From NCBI GenBank assembly GCA_946902875.1, contig OX336353.1:19357151-19421150 (forward strand): a stretch of 64,000 nucleotides of DNA. Reading direction: 5' to 3'. The translations under genes were made by a program, and so were the position numbers. This DNA is from Nematopogon swammerdamellus. Lineage: Eukaryota; Arthropoda; Insecta; Lepidoptera; Adelidae. A model generated the notes under the pieces. That model ran no database searches. It was not told the DNA's origin and was given only the letters and a program-made list of their open reading frames with translations. How positions within the stretch are numbered: position 1 is the first letter of the stretch; every line of letters begins with the position of its first letter. This document shows, in pieces, positions 1 through 10,551 of this stretch.

Positions 1-1074
1 TTCAAATATTGAGCATTTATCGTCGCCAGCACCCGCCGATGTGTACTTTTAGCTTCATACCTAAGTGCGGATTGCGCCTGGCCTGATATAACTCGAGAAA
101 GGCTAACCTAATTGCATGCAATTTTCACCAATCCAAGCCTCGCTTTCCGCACAACATTTACATATTTTTTCGCTGCACAATACTTACATCTAAGCAACGG
201 GTTCGATTGCAAACAAGTATGAACTTGAAATTGAGCGGTTTGTTTAAGAATTCGGTCGCCGTGATGTTTACAGAAGCCGACTGGAAGGGTTAAAAGCTCG
301 CCGGCCGACAGATCTGTTTACACGCCGTTATGGGGGGGGGGGGGGGGGGGGGGAGATGTGTCGTCCCTTATGGGGTGATATGTCTTTCGGGGGGGGGCAA
401 TATGTAAACATACGTAAGTGTGTTCTGTCGTTAATGGACGGCTGTTAGAGATTTTACGTTAATTACAAATTTTAATGGATTATTAAGCTCCTTATCTTTA
501 GAACACAGCATTTGCATACCTATTTTTATTTTAATTATAGTTTGTCGGCTTACATAGTATACAACCTGTCCCAAAACTCAACGTCAAGCGTGAACCAGGG
601 AGTAGGCCAGTTTATGACTACCCAGGGAAAAATGAGAACACAAATCGGAGTCATTAGTTTTTTATGATACGAGCATTTTTTGAAAAACGTCGCGATTTCA
701 ATAACAAAAAATTCTTACAATGGAACATTTCATCAATCCAATGTTTGCCTCACCTACGTACGTACACCACACCTTTCAGGCAGGATAGGTGCCATGCCAA
801 CTAATTCCTAAATCATCTCTCATTAGCTCAAGTCAGTAGGATGCACACTCCACGTGTGGTTGAGGCTAAGAATACAGTGAATAGCTAAATAAGTAGCTTC
901 TCCATTGAAGCCAGACCCTCACAAGTGGCTTTAGATGAGTGGGCGGGAAACCTTGGGTGTTTATAGACCGAGGGAATATAGATTTTCTATCTTACTCGTT
1001 GGCGTTGATTTTTGGCGTTGACATTTTGTCGGTTTTAATGATTTGTTGTTTTCTTTTAGATTGCTTGTGTGTTA
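1..1074. other. No gene recognised; poly-G tract
   Basis: AT-rich sequence in which I see no gene or named repeat. The one marked feature is an uninterrupted run of 22 G at 332-353, followed by shorter G runs near 391-397. Such runs are prone to slippage and to assembly error, so the exact length should not be trusted. Confidence 0.5.
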
Positions 1075-1577
1075 TTAGGGTTCCGTATCTGGTACGGGAC
1101 CCTATTACTAAGCCTACGCCGTCTGTATGACTATCTGTCTGTCTGCCTGTCCGGCTGTCCGAGGGCCGTATCTCTTGAACCGTAATAGCTAGCCCGTTGA
1201 AATTTTCATAGAATATGTATTATTATGGCCGATAATAATAAAAACAATAAATAATAATAAAAAAATATAATAATAATTTGTTTTTATACCAATTTTAGAT
1301 TCTAATTTTTAGTTCATAAAAAAATTTAAAATTGTTATAAAAAGAAAATGTGTTAATACAGAAATAAAACAATAAATAATAAAAATAAGAAATAGTAAAA
1401 AAATTACGGGCGTCCCCCATACAAGAAACTAATAAGTGTATTCGCACAATCGACCGAAAACAGTATGAAGCATTTTAACTAATACATACTCGTAGATGGC
1501 GTGAGTGGCGCTGGCCATTACATGGCGATACGGAACCCTCGGTGCGCGGGTTCGACTCGCACTTGGCCGGCCTTTTT
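1075..1577 (+). repeat. Family D repeat, full-length copy
   Basis: Begins with AGGGTTCCGTA, which folds back on TACGGGACCCT to form a terminal hairpin. A CTGT-rich stretch follows, then an AT-rich centre and an end carrying GGTTCGACTCGCACTTGGCC. The same order recurs at 6524, 50872 and 59913, and inverted at 63786 and 32980. This copy is longer because of AT-rich expansion in the centre. I see no ORF. The class is unknown; a non-autonomous element is inferred from the repetition. Confidence 0.75.
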
Positions 1578-1817
1578 TTAAAAGTTTTGTATGTTGTGGT
1601 CTAAATTGTTATATCTGTAGGTACTGTATCTCTCGATATATCTTAATACCTATCTTTTCCTATTCCTACAATCCACGGATTCCCAAGCGACATTAGTCCG
1701 CGTTAAAGCCGGACTGGGCACCTCCTAATGGGTTGAAATTGGCTGCGCCTGAGGCTTCGAGCTCGAGCACAGCCACCCATTTCGGAAGCAATAAAAAGGA
1801 ATAAAAAATAGAACTGT

Positions 1818-2211
1818 ATGCACACACACCACACGCCGTATCCCGACAATTGGGGTAAGCAGAGTAATCGTTGTTGTGCTGCAAGTGCTCTGGTAAATTA
1901 CAGCTCAACACCGACCACCACGTTTAGCAAAGTATTCGGACAGGATAACTATCAAGCAGCAAGTAGGCACGAAGGCCCACTTGCTGCATGACTCGGTGGA
2001 AGGACCGTTCCAAGGTGAGAGGCGAGTCGCCTTTTACGACATGCACGGGGAGAGATGCAGTGCGGCTATTATTTTTAAGTATCTTCCCCACAGGCTACAT
2101 AAAGTAGAAGAAAATTGTGTTTAATGTTGTAGATATAACGTGTCAAATATGCAATGTCGATTCGTTTATTAATGGCTCAAACTTATGCCATTCAAAATTA
2201 ATTGTTCCTGT
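1818..2211 (-). repeat. Family B element with 5-prime extension
   Basis: On the minus strand family B starts with a GTGTGGGG-type head, passes through AAAGGCGACTAAGGGATAAG, and ends with a hairpin and GCGTGTGG(T). This copy lies at 1818-2108. It lacks part of the middle between the GGTGAGAGG and GTCGCCTTTTACG blocks. Positions 2109-2211 hold an extra segment that also follows the copy at 8160, so these two belong to one subfamily. Confidence 0.75.
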
Positions 2212-2376
2212 GGATGCGCTGCATGACTCGGTGGAAAGACCGCGCCAAGGTGAGATGTGGCTAGCATTTCGCCCTTATGCACGGCATCTTGTCCTTATCC
2301 CTCTGTCGCCTTTTACGACATGCACGGGGAGAGATGCAGTGGGACTATTCTTATTAAGTACCGACCCCACATAGTA
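2212..2376 (-). repeat. Family B element, 5-prime half
   Basis: Matches the head half of family B on the minus strand, from the GTACTATGTGGGGTCGG terminus to the CACCGAGTCATGCAGC block. The hairpin half is missing. It directly abuts the extended B copy at 1818-2211, so the two may be a truncated tandem pair. Confidence 0.7.
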
Positions 2377-2637
2377 CATTATCTACTAATTTAACCTAAG
2401 CCCCTAGCCTATAAGAGTAGCGGACAGAACGGGTGTCAGACGACAGGGCCTTACGAGGAGAAAACTATCTAGCAAGCATATAGGCACTCTGGTCGGCCAA
2501 TAAAGGACTTAGGAGAGATTCAGTGAACTGTGAGAAGGAATCGAGATGTCGGGGCCGAAGTGAAGATTTCTCTTTGATCAGTTCCGGATTATCGTAGTAG
2601 CACAAGTGTCATTATGCTTCAGAAGCGAATTCCGCGT

Positions 2638-2743
2638 GGGGTCGGTACTTTTCCGTGTGGGGTTGGTACTTAAAAATAATAGCCCCACTGCATCTCTCGC
2701 CGTGCATGTCGTAAAAGGCGACTAAGCGATAAAGACAAGATGA
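2638..2743 (+). repeat. Family B element, head fragment
   Basis: Starts with the GTGTGGGG head in two imperfect tandem copies and runs through TAAAAGGCGACTAAG. Only about the first 105 bp of the family is present. The sequence after it changes to a LINE 3-prime fragment. Confidence 0.65.
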
Positions 2744-2754
2744 AAGCTCGAGAT

Positions 2755-2830
2755 ATGGGTGTCTAGATACCCATGAGGTGTCTAACGGCGCCCATGGACA
2801 TTCGGTCGAATGCAGGGGGTTGCATACGAC
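2755..2830 (-). repeat. Fragment of LINE 3-prime UTR
   Basis: Near-copy of part of the 3-prime region found at 2906-3056, including the blocks AGGTGTCTAACG and CATGGACATTCGGTCG. It is a short second piece of the same LINE family in the same orientation, broken off after about 75 bp. Confidence 0.5.
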
Positions 2831-2905
2831 AAAATTATTTTTTATGTAAGCAAAGTTATTTTGATAAAATTGTTCCTACAGAACACATATTTCGAGTAGA
2901 ATTTT

Positions 2906-3225
2906 TTTTTTTTATTGACAGCTTGACATTTGGCGCTGAGCCACCCATAAGGTGTCTAACGACGCCCATGGACATTCGGTCGTATGCGGGGGTTGCGAAT
3001 GCCATGCCGACCTGACCGGTGCCCATTCACGCCCCTCTTGAAGGACCCGAGACTGTACTTGGGGGAAAACATATGAGCAGGGAGAGCGTTCCAGAGTTTA
3101 CCGGTTCTGTAGAGGAAAGATCTGAAGAATCGATTGGTACGCATCCGCTGTAAGTCCAGCGTGTAGGGATGCAATCCCTGCCCAGTGCACGTGGTGCGAA
3201 GGTGCAAAGGGGTTTGCAGTTTGTA
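2906..3225 (-). mobile_element. 5-prime-truncated LINE, ORF C-terminus and 3-prime UTR
   Basis: On the minus strand the reading frame includes the sequence RTGKLWNALPAHMF followed by SFKRGV. This is the layout seen at the extreme C-terminus of reverse-transcriptase proteins of many insect non-LTR elements. A short UTR follows, ending in AATAAAA-rich DNA (poly-T on the plus strand at 2906-2917). Catalytic domains are absent, so this is a dead 5-prime truncation. The same 3-prime end recurs at 12260 and 29486. The clade is not assigned. Confidence 0.7.
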
Positions 3226-3398
3226 CGCTGTATCCCGACAATCAGCGTAAGCAGACAAGGATACCTCTCACCTTGACACGGTCCTTCCACCGAGCCAATT
3301 CAGCAGGTCCATTGATGCTATGCCTTACTCGCTGCTTGATAATAATATTTTCCTAATAGGTGCTTTGGTAAACGTTTTGTGCTGTAATTTATCCGAGT
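3226..3398 (+). repeat. Rearranged family B fragments
   Basis: About 29 bp of the B 3-prime end on the minus strand (CTGTATCCCGACAATC) is joined to about 145 bp of the B middle on the plus strand (TACCTCTCACCTTG to TGTGCTGTAATTTA). The orientation switch shows that a deletion or inversion occurred within or between B copies. Confidence 0.55.
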
Positions 3399-3401
3399 TA
3401 C

Positions 3402-3720
3402 ATACATACATACATAGCGTCACGCCTGTTTCCCGGTGGAGTAGTCAGAGACAACGGATATCCACGTGCCACGATCCTGACACACCTCTGCCGCCTCTTT
3501 CCACTCTTGTTCTTCATGCATCCTCCGTTGGTTACGGGTACTACGCACTTGACCCTCTTTGGGCATATGCCCAATCTGGTCCAGGTACGTGCATCTAGGG
3601 CGACCCTTCCCGACTCTTCCACTCACATTTGCTCCATCAATTTCTTTCGTTGGTCTCCTATCACCCATTCTTTCAACATGACCGAACCGCCGAAGCATTC
3701 CTTTCTCAATCCTTGTCACT
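3402..3720 (-). mobile_element. LINE ORF C-terminal fragment
   Basis: A minus-strand frame (3420-3719) contains LRRFGHVERM, then GRPRCTYLDQI and REVC-like CQDRGTW. This is the characteristic tail of one insect non-LTR reverse transcriptase group. It ends with a stop and a short UTR carrying CATACATACATA. Endonuclease and reverse transcriptase motifs are absent. Related 3-prime pieces lie at 10752, 20640 and 51300. The exact clade (possibly RTE-like) is uncertain. Confidence 0.65.
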
Positions 3721-4164
3721 ATATCTTCTTTCAGACCACAGCGCTCTAATACGACACATTTCTCAATCTATCTTTCACAGATCAGAGAATAGGTGTTCTG
3801 TGCTATCTTTCATTGTAACTCCACACATACTCCTCGACGCGCGCATTTCCACAGCATTAATTCTGCTTTCATGCTTCGTCTGCCATGCCCAACTTTCACT
3901 CCCGTACATAAGTTATCTGAGTTCTTGCAGCATAACACAGATTACTCCGCCAATGTCAATGGGTCTTCTAGCAGTTTATTTCCATGATCGCTGGAGTTAA
4001 TGCATTTTCGAAACGACCACCACCGCACAATGTAAACACTCGATGCACGGCGCGGCACTTGGCTTTGGCGAGGGGTGGAACGCTCGAGTGTGGTCATCGA
4101 TTTGCCACGTCACTGAACGAGGCGGTGGAAATTGAGTTTTGGTCATTTATTCGATATTGATAAT
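3721..4164. other. No gene recognised
   Basis: A sliver of family B is visible near 3915-3950 (TTCTTGCAGCATAACAC). The rest matches nothing I know. Short ORFs here lack codon bias or motifs. Confidence 0.4.
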
Positions 4165-4980
4165 TTTTAGGCTTCCTTACCGTGCAGATACAGACTATTA
4201 CTAAGCGTACGCCGTCGGTCGGTCCGTCCGTCCGTCCGTCCGTCCTACCTCCAAACAGCCATTTGTTTGGATTTTGAACAGTAATAGGTAATCGGTTGAA
4301 ATTTTTAAAGAATATTTGTAATTATGGCGGATTTGTAATTTTATCAGCCTCGATAGCTCAGTGGTGCAGACAGTCAACTGTCGCCATTGAATGTTAAGCA
4401 ACGCTGGGTGCGGTCAGTACTTGGATGGGTGACCGCTAACCGTTGGAGGCTGACCGAGGTTCGGATTCCTCGTAAAACTGTAGGTCCCTTCCCTTCTTAT
4501 CTTACTTGGTGGTAGGGTTTAACCCGCCAGGGTTTGTACCACCGCACTGAATGAAACGTCGGTCGAAACGGCTATGTAAATAGTTTGTGTTTTCCGACCA
4601 GTTCAGTGTAGCCGGCACGATCAAAGGGGGAAGCACTGACATGGCACCTAGTTCACCCGGTGTTATGGGCTGACATCACGGACGTTGTAAGTGATGTAGC
4701 CAACCGTGTCAGTTTCCATAAAAAAAAAGAAAATATCATAACAAATAATAAAAAAAACTAAAGTTAAAAATGAAGGGGGGTATAAAAGAAACGTTTTTTT
4801 TCAAAGCTTTTTTGTTTTGTTTTTGCTCTATCGTAAAAACGGCAATACATACTAGCGTCAAACTTAGCGTGATGATAGTGAAAACTCTAAAGTAACACAA
4901 ATAATAATAAAAACCGTCCAATTACGTGGTGGTACAGAACCCTCGGTGCGCGAATGCGACTCGTACTTGACCAGTTTTTA
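4165..4980 (+). repeat. Family D repeat split by a SINE
   Basis: The left part (4165-4344) has the ACTATTACTAAGCGTACGCC block, the CCGT repeats and TATTTGTAATTATGGCGGA. The right part (4730-4980) resumes with AACAAATAATAAAA and ends with GAACCCTCGGTGCGCGA. The two pieces make one D copy into which the A SINE at 4345 inserted. This gives a relative age: D before A. Confidence 0.7.
4345..4729 (+). mobile_element. Family A SINE, tRNA/5S-headed, full length
   Basis: The first 30 bases include TAGCTCAGTGG, a good match to the tRNA A box. Positions 4393-4436 closely match the internal promoter part of insect 5S rRNA, with GTTAAGCAACG, then CGGTCAGTACTTGGATGG and GTGACCGC. A B-box-like GGTTCGGATTCC at 4458-4469 sits in a 5-bp stem (CGAGG/CCTCG), with one extra base in the loop. 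A body follows with the hairpin-like TAACCCGCCAGGGTTTG and a tail ending TTTCCATA plus poly-A. The combination is that of a pol III-transcribed SINE. Head boundaries are inferred. Confidence 0.8.
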
Positions 4981-5693
4981 GTTTTCCTGTAGACAGGGAA
5001 AATCCACCAGCCAGGTGGGGCGACGACATTAAGTGCGTCGAAAGCAAACAGTGGTTCCGTACCGCTAAATGCCTGAAGGACTGGAAAAAAGTTGGAGAGG
5101 CGTATAGCCAGCAGTGACACATACACGGTGACTGACTGACGACTGGCATGTATTTAATCCAATTCTAGATACGGCCGATTTCCCCCCACCTTCGTCTAAA
5201 GCGCAGCTGCCGGTTAACTTTAAACGAAATTATAACAGACAGATAAATGTTAACCGAGACTTAACCGGAGGTAATTTACGTTCCTGTCTTTTGTATCTTT
5301 TTAATATCTACACAGTGATGATGGATGACTCAATAAATCTTAATGAACTTTATGACATCAAAATATAAAAAGTTCCAATTATTTCGGTCGAAATTCCAAT
5401 TTTTTGATCGAATTCCGAACAAATTCCGGTGTTGTAGGTATATTTCATCTAAACAAAATAATTACAGAAACGTAGATTGAACTGTCTTTAAGACATAAAC
5501 AGTAATGTTAAAAATCTGATAAGGTTTAGGGGGCTAGAAAACATAAATGCCGAAAGACGATTTTTTATGGAGAAAGTTAACTTCCGTCTCGTCTTAAAGC
5601 GAGTCTCTTTAAAAGTCCACTCACACTTGACAGACGTCCGTGAGTGCCCTGTTTATTACCCGACTGCGCGAAGCAAAAAGGAGGGTTATGTTA
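4981..5693. other. No gene recognised
   Basis: Holds no convincing ORF. Near 5658-5690 the sequence ACCCGACTGCGCGAAGC and GGAGGGTTATG recurs in similar form, inverted, near 27270-27296, so part of this stretch belongs to an unnamed dispersed repeat. Confidence 0.4.
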
Positions 5694-5775
5694 CGGAACA
5701 TAGCGACTTTAACAGTCGGGACCCATTATTGGGAAAATTTTAATGGGTCCCGACTGATAAAGTCGGTATGTTCCG
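5694..5775. repeat. Short foldback (about 35-bp arms)
   Basis: The left arm 5694-5729 (CGGAACATAGCGACTTTAAC onward to GGGACCCATTA) pairs with the right arm 5741-5775 (TAATGGGTCCCGACTG to TATGTTCCG), with about 11 bases between. A few mismatches occur in the middle. It may be a tiny MITE or one hairpin end of a larger element. No target duplication is obvious. Confidence 0.65.
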
Positions 5776-6293
5776 CATTAGAGTTTATTATTGGTTTTAT
5801 ATTTGTGTATCGATCATGAAACTATTTCAATGGTGTAGTTATTCAATATTACATCAGAGTTCTAGACTACTGGACTTTTTTTATTTTTTTTTTCAGTTTT
5901 TATTGAAAGTTAATTTTTTACGCAGTCGGGTTTTTTTTTGACTTAAATAATTTTCTCCACTTTGAACAGCACGATAATTTAAAAACTCATTATTTTAAAA
6001 TTCACCCGCACGTGCACATTTATCTGGTCCACCGTTTCAATTGGACATACAATCAGCTGAAGAGTGTAAACTTAAAACTGTTTACGCAATCATCAAAGAG
6101 CCCCGTCTCCCATCTGTAAGCTAATGTAGGTACTATAATACAATGTGCATGGAGTAGAGAATACTTACCAGTCAGCTACAAAATTTCAATTCAACTTGTA
6201 TTTTCGGTTTAGAATGTTTAATAAGTAACTCAAAAATTTAAATTAATGTAAGATGGTTACAAAGCACTAGAAATACATTCATACATACATATT
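5776..6293. other. No gene recognised
   Basis: AT-rich with poly-T stretches at 5877-5900. I see no repeat family or coding signal. Confidence 0.4.
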
Positions 6294-6520
6294 TACCACA
6301 AGCTGTACCTATCCCGACAATCGGGTTGAGCAGAGTAATCGGTGTTGTGCTGCAAGGGCTCTTGTAAATTACAGCACAACGCCGACAACCACGTTAAGCA
6401 AATTATTCGGACAAGATAACCTATCAAGCAGCCAGTAAGGTATGAAGACCCACCTGCTGCATGACTCGGTGGAAGGACCGCGCCAAGGTGAGAGGAGGCT
6501 GACCTGTCGTTTCCTTTTTA
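6294..6520 (-). repeat. Family B element, 3-prime two thirds
   Basis: Contains the B terminus (CTGTACCTATCCCGACAATC), the hairpin CGGTGTTGTGCTG with CAGCACAACGCCG, and the CTGCATGACTCGGTGG block. The head is absent. The sequence switches to family D within a few bases. Confidence 0.75.
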
Positions 6521-6523
6521 ATT

Positions 6524-6903
6524 TTTAGGGTTCCGTATCCGGCGTACGGGACCCTATTACTAAGTCTACTCCGTCTGTCTGTCTAAGAGCTGTATCTCTT
6601 GCTTGAACCGTAATAGGTAGCCCGTTGAAGTTTTAACAGAATATGTGTTATTTATTATGGCCGATATAACAACAAATAATAAAAATAAGAAAAAGTAAAA
6701 AATTCACGGGGTCCCCATACAAGAAACTAAAAAATGTATGCCCGCCATCTACCTGAAACAGTATGAAGCATTTTAACTAATCATGAATTTTAACTAATAT
6801 GAAGCATTTCACAAAACACGCCATAGATAGCGTGAGTGGCGCTGACATGGCAATACGGAACCCTCGGTGCGCAAGTTCGACTCGCAAATGGTCGGTTTTT
6901 TTT
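6524..6903 (+). repeat. Family D repeat, full-length copy
   Basis: Runs from AGGGTTCCGTATCCGG through CTGTATCTCTTG, CCGTAATAGGTAGCCCG and ATGGCCGATA to GTGCGCAAGTTCGACTCGC and GGTCGGTTTTTTT. It is a clean example of the family with little internal expansion, useful as a reference copy. Confidence 0.8.
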
Positions 6904-8158
6904 AAAGTTTCCAATAAATCATATATTTGGGAACTTCACATGAACACTTCATTTTCACCAGATTTCATTTTGAAACCTATAACATAATATTCAAGAACAT
7001 AATATTACACTTGAGAGAATCTCTGCCGTAAGTCGTTACGAAGACTCACTCGTATTCACGACGCGCACATTTTCGCATACAGAAACTTTGAAATAACGAA
7101 GATGTTTACGTGTTCGAAAGAACCCACTCGACTAAAGTCGCGTTGTTTCTGAAAACAATTCAGGCCTCAAATTGATGTTCAAGGAATTAATTCCTTTCAG
7201 GCTTTATGAAGCTTTTACCAACTTTGGTATCGTAACTTTCAACTTGTTCAATTGCGATCTTTCACTAAAATGATCGGAATAAAATTAGATGTTTTATGTG
7301 GCGAAATAGTTTAAGGTGACGTGAGGCTGCGTCTGACTCGAATTTCAAGAAGTTTACCACCAATATTACTCACCGGACAGATTCAGTTTTAATATATGTA
7401 ATAGTTCATCTATCATCGCAGATCGATAGCTTTTTGAAAACACGATTTCTCGATAGAAAAAAATCATGAACATGCCTCTGAATTTAGTTATAAAAACGTA
7501 TTTAAGCCAACGTGACCAAATCAAGGCTTTGGAAAACATATATTTTATTTGTTGAATATATATCTAAATCCGTAGCTTTTTACTTTTTTGTTTCGATTCG
7601 TAGTTTTGGAGTAAAAAAATAAAAACCAAATTTTTGATTGATTGGTTGTGTTGCATCCTACTCCAACCAGCGAAAGCGGCGCCTTTAAAGAGGAGTACGG
7701 GCATAGAGACGTCTATGAGTACGGGAGAATACTCGGGAGAATACGGGTTGACAGGGCCTTAACATTATAATTTATTAGCTCTATAGGAAGAGACGAAGCA
7801 TTAATTTTTTTGTTTTCGTGGAAAGATTAATCAACCTTCGAATTATGTAATAGATAAGTCACTTCATAAATCATTCGTGTGAAAATAAAGTCGAAATATA
7901 CAGATGAAAATGTTTTGTTATTTATTACGTAAATACATACATACAAAGATTTAAATCGATAGATACGGCATAGTCTAACATAGCGCACTACAAACAATGT
8001 CACCAATGAAAGGGCCGCATGCGGCTACTTCGCATCAGACGCAGCGCTACGCGCGTGTTGAGAGGTCATTTCACGGATCGTAACGGAACGCGCCGATGCG
8101 CGAGTGCAGAGCGTTAGCATTTTGTTAACATGAGGCAGATTTTGATGCGATTCTTAAT
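6904..8158. other. No gene recognised
   Basis: About 1.25 kb of AT-rich DNA. Near 7725-7750 short direct repeats of GTACGGGAGAATA occur. No ORF, RNA gene or known repeat stands out. Confidence 0.4.
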
Positions 8159-8159
8159 G

Positions 8160-8546
8160 TAACCGGAGTTGTGCTACAGGTACTCTTGTAAATTACAGCA
8201 CAACACCGACCACCACGTTCAACAAAGTATTAGGACAAGATAACCTATCAAGCAGCAAGTAAGGCACGAAGACCAACCTGCTGCAAGACTCGGTGTAAGG
8301 ACCGGTCCAAGGTGATAGCCTGTCCTCTTTTAGAACGGCATCTTGTCCTCATCCCTTAGTCGCCTTTTACGACATGCACGGGGAGAGATGCAGCGCGGCT
8401 ATTCTTTTTAAGTATCTTCCCCGCAGGGTACATAAAGTAGAAGAAAAGTGTGTTTAATTTTGTAGGTATAACGTGTCAAATATGCAATGTCGATTCGTTT
8501 ATTAATGGCTCAAACTTATGCCATTCAAAATTCATTGTTCCTGTAG
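8160..8546 (-). repeat. Family B element with 5-prime extension
   Basis: Nearly complete B copy at 8160-8435 with the hairpin (TTGTGCTACAGG, TACAGCACAACACCG), followed by the same extension as the copy at 1818. The shared extension includes TGTCAAATATGCAATGTCGA and ATTAATGGCTCAAACTTATG. It therefore marks a real subfamily, not a chance neighbour. Confidence 0.8.
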
Positions 8547-9794
8547 GTAATTAATCACAAATCACCTTCTAATCACAAAATGTCTTCGCAAAATCACGGC
8601 GTTGCGTTTCGCTCCGCGCTCGAACTCGCGACGTTCAAAAGTACATTAGCACATAAACTTATCAGGGGCGAACAAATCTTAACTGATCGTAAAACGTCTT
8701 CAATTTGTTACGTTTCAATTTAAATCGCCATTTAGCGAGATTCGATCCCGAAGACGTTCAACATGCCGGCATCGGCGTGCCGTTTCCTGCACGAGGGGGA
8801 AAATCCAAAGGGATTGACCGGAAAAAGGGGATGCTTAAACACTCTATCGCGCCGTTACCATTAAATATGTAAATTTCTGCTTCCCAAACGTCAGTCTGCA
8901 GCGCTCTGACTTAAGCATCCGGCTCGAAGGACCATTTTAGAACGGTCGCCATTTTGAATCGCAGATGCTTCGATTTATTCCTCCAACTGAACGGAACGAC
9001 CTTTCGTACAATGGAGATGTATTTTTAACATGTCGAATGTCCGATCCAGCATAAATGGTGAACCTTCAATCCGTGAAAATGCCCGGATTATTTACATATT
9101 GGAATAGGTAGAAGCGTTTGTTTGGCAGTCTAGTTTACTAGGTTATTGCAGTGACTACTGCTTGGTTATTCCACTCCTGATTGTGTTGCGTATGTCTCAC
9201 AACTGAATAGACTTTTTGAATATTCATTCTTGTCATCAACATCTACAACCAATAAGAAAACTTTGAATTCTCAAGTTAATATCAACTGTGTTGCCACAGC
9301 TTTATTTTGGAAGTGACAAGTTTTTATGACTTAAGTTGCCTAGACATTAACTTATGGATCGGTTTAGACATGCCACAGGCATTCAAGGACTGTCCTTGAA
9401 TTCCTGTGAACATTCTGTAAAATTTGATCTACGCAGGTTACAAGATATGTCATCACCGAAATCTAAGCCATACATAAATAGGTTGATTGGATCGATGTGG
9501 GTAGAAACCGCAGGAACGGGTGGCGCGACGTGTAAAGGGTCCTTTGACGTTGAAACTGGATCCTCCAAATTCACGGCGTGAGGCACATTCGAGCTGTCAG
9601 CGACTATTAACACCTCCCGCGTTAGAATCCTGACACCTTCGACGGGGTTTCCCACTTTATCCGGAGGGGTGGATGTTTAAAGACCGTTAGGGAGTTTGAA
9701 CGATTTGGAAGGTCCTTTATTTTTACCTGTACCATAATTTTAATGGAATGTGATTTTTATTTTATTTTCCCTTCGTTTGCTGTTCGTTTGCATT
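8547..9794. other. No gene recognised
   Basis: Mixed composition. A 90-codon open frame on the minus strand (9383-9655) has no motif I recognise and no splice or promoter support, so I do not call it a gene. Confidence 0.4.
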
Positions 9795-9864
9795 AAACTA
9801 ACCTTTGGGATGGGTTACGCAGATGGAAGCGCTCCGTTAGCTTTTCCATCCAAAAGGTTAGTTT
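9795..9864. repeat. Inverted repeat, 19-bp arms
   Basis: AAACTAACCTTTGGGATGG at 9795-9813 pairs with CCATCCAAAAGGTTAGTTT at 9846-9864, with one mismatch and a 32-base spacer. It may be the end of a LINE or MITE; the nature is unknown. Confidence 0.55.
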
Positions 9865-9865
9865 G

Positions 9866-9934
9866 TAAAGAATGTCTCATGGAACTTTGTATCCCAGGTA
9901 TTTAATGACACTCAATAAAGATGTTCATTAGAAT
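9866..9934 (+). repeat. Probable LINE 3-prime tail
   Basis: Holds TGACACTCAATAAAGATG, a polyadenylation-like signal ahead of a break at (GAATA) repeats. This is consistent with the 3-prime terminus of an otherwise missing retroposon. Confidence 0.4.
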
Positions 9935-9935
9935 A

Positions 9936-10230
9936 GAATAGAATATTTATTGGCACCCACTCTCTCCTAGGTGATTCTGGTCGCATGATCACGAATTTTG
10001 TTTTACAAACTTTAGACAACAAAATACAATTTATTAATCCATCCTTTCATTAATTTTTTCAGAAGTGCTGTACCCACGGCAGTTTTAAAATTCACCCGCA
10101 TGAGATTATTAGAATTTTAAAACTTCCAAGCAAAATGTTGTTATGCGTGTTAATAAATTAGACGACGACCTTTTTCCTCGTAGCTGGAATGGCGTCTCAC
10201 TGAACGTGGTGTCGCGAGGAGTGCAGTTGT
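9936..10230 (-). repeat. Probable LINE 3-prime end with TTCTA tail
   Basis: On the minus strand the sequence ends in AATAAATATTC followed by TTCTATTCTATTCT. An AATAAA signal before short tandem pentamers is typical of insect LINE tails. Part of it (GTTAATAAATTAGACGACGACC) recurs near 50165. No coding part could be recognised. Confidence 0.45.
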
Positions 10231-10322
10231 CAGTTAATTTCTGATATGAACGCAAGTTGCTCCATGCCCGCCAGTAGCTACACCGCTAGTTGCCTAGTGA
10301 TATGTGTCGATCGTTCGACGTG

Positions 10323-10551
10323 TAGAGTGTTTTCATTTTACGAAGGCACGAGGGGTATGAGGTAGGAAGTGGTGTGAGACCGCGCGGAGCTCAGTAGGGA
10401 ACGACTCGGTTCGACGGAGCAATGCGGAGACGTGTAGAACGTGTGTACCGACCGGACATCGAGTTCGTTCTCTACTGAGCTCCGCGCGGTCACCTCTCGC
10501 ACCACTTCCTACCTAGTACCCCTCGTGCCTTCGTAAAATGAAAACACTCTA
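10323..10551. mobile_element. Foldback MITE, GAGTGTTTTC termini
   Basis: The termini are TAGAGTGTTTTCATTTTACG and its inverse, with inverted homology continuing for about 85 bp on each side through GCACGAGGGGTA, GAAGTGGTG and CGCGCGGAGCTCAGTAG. A second copy in the opposite orientation lies at 17474-17694. The lack of an ORF and the long inverted arms indicate a non-autonomous DNA transposon. The target duplication appears to be only TA, or is unclear. Confidence 0.8.

Noticed and set aside
4393..4436. A 5S rRNA gene
   Set aside because: Only the internal promoter part of 5S is present, and the same fragment recurs in many SINE copies in a constant context.
9383..9655. A 90-codon open frame on the minus strand
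   Set aside because: No recognisable motif, no exon signals and no repeat of the peptide elsewhere. An open frame of this size is expected by chance somewhere in 64 kb.
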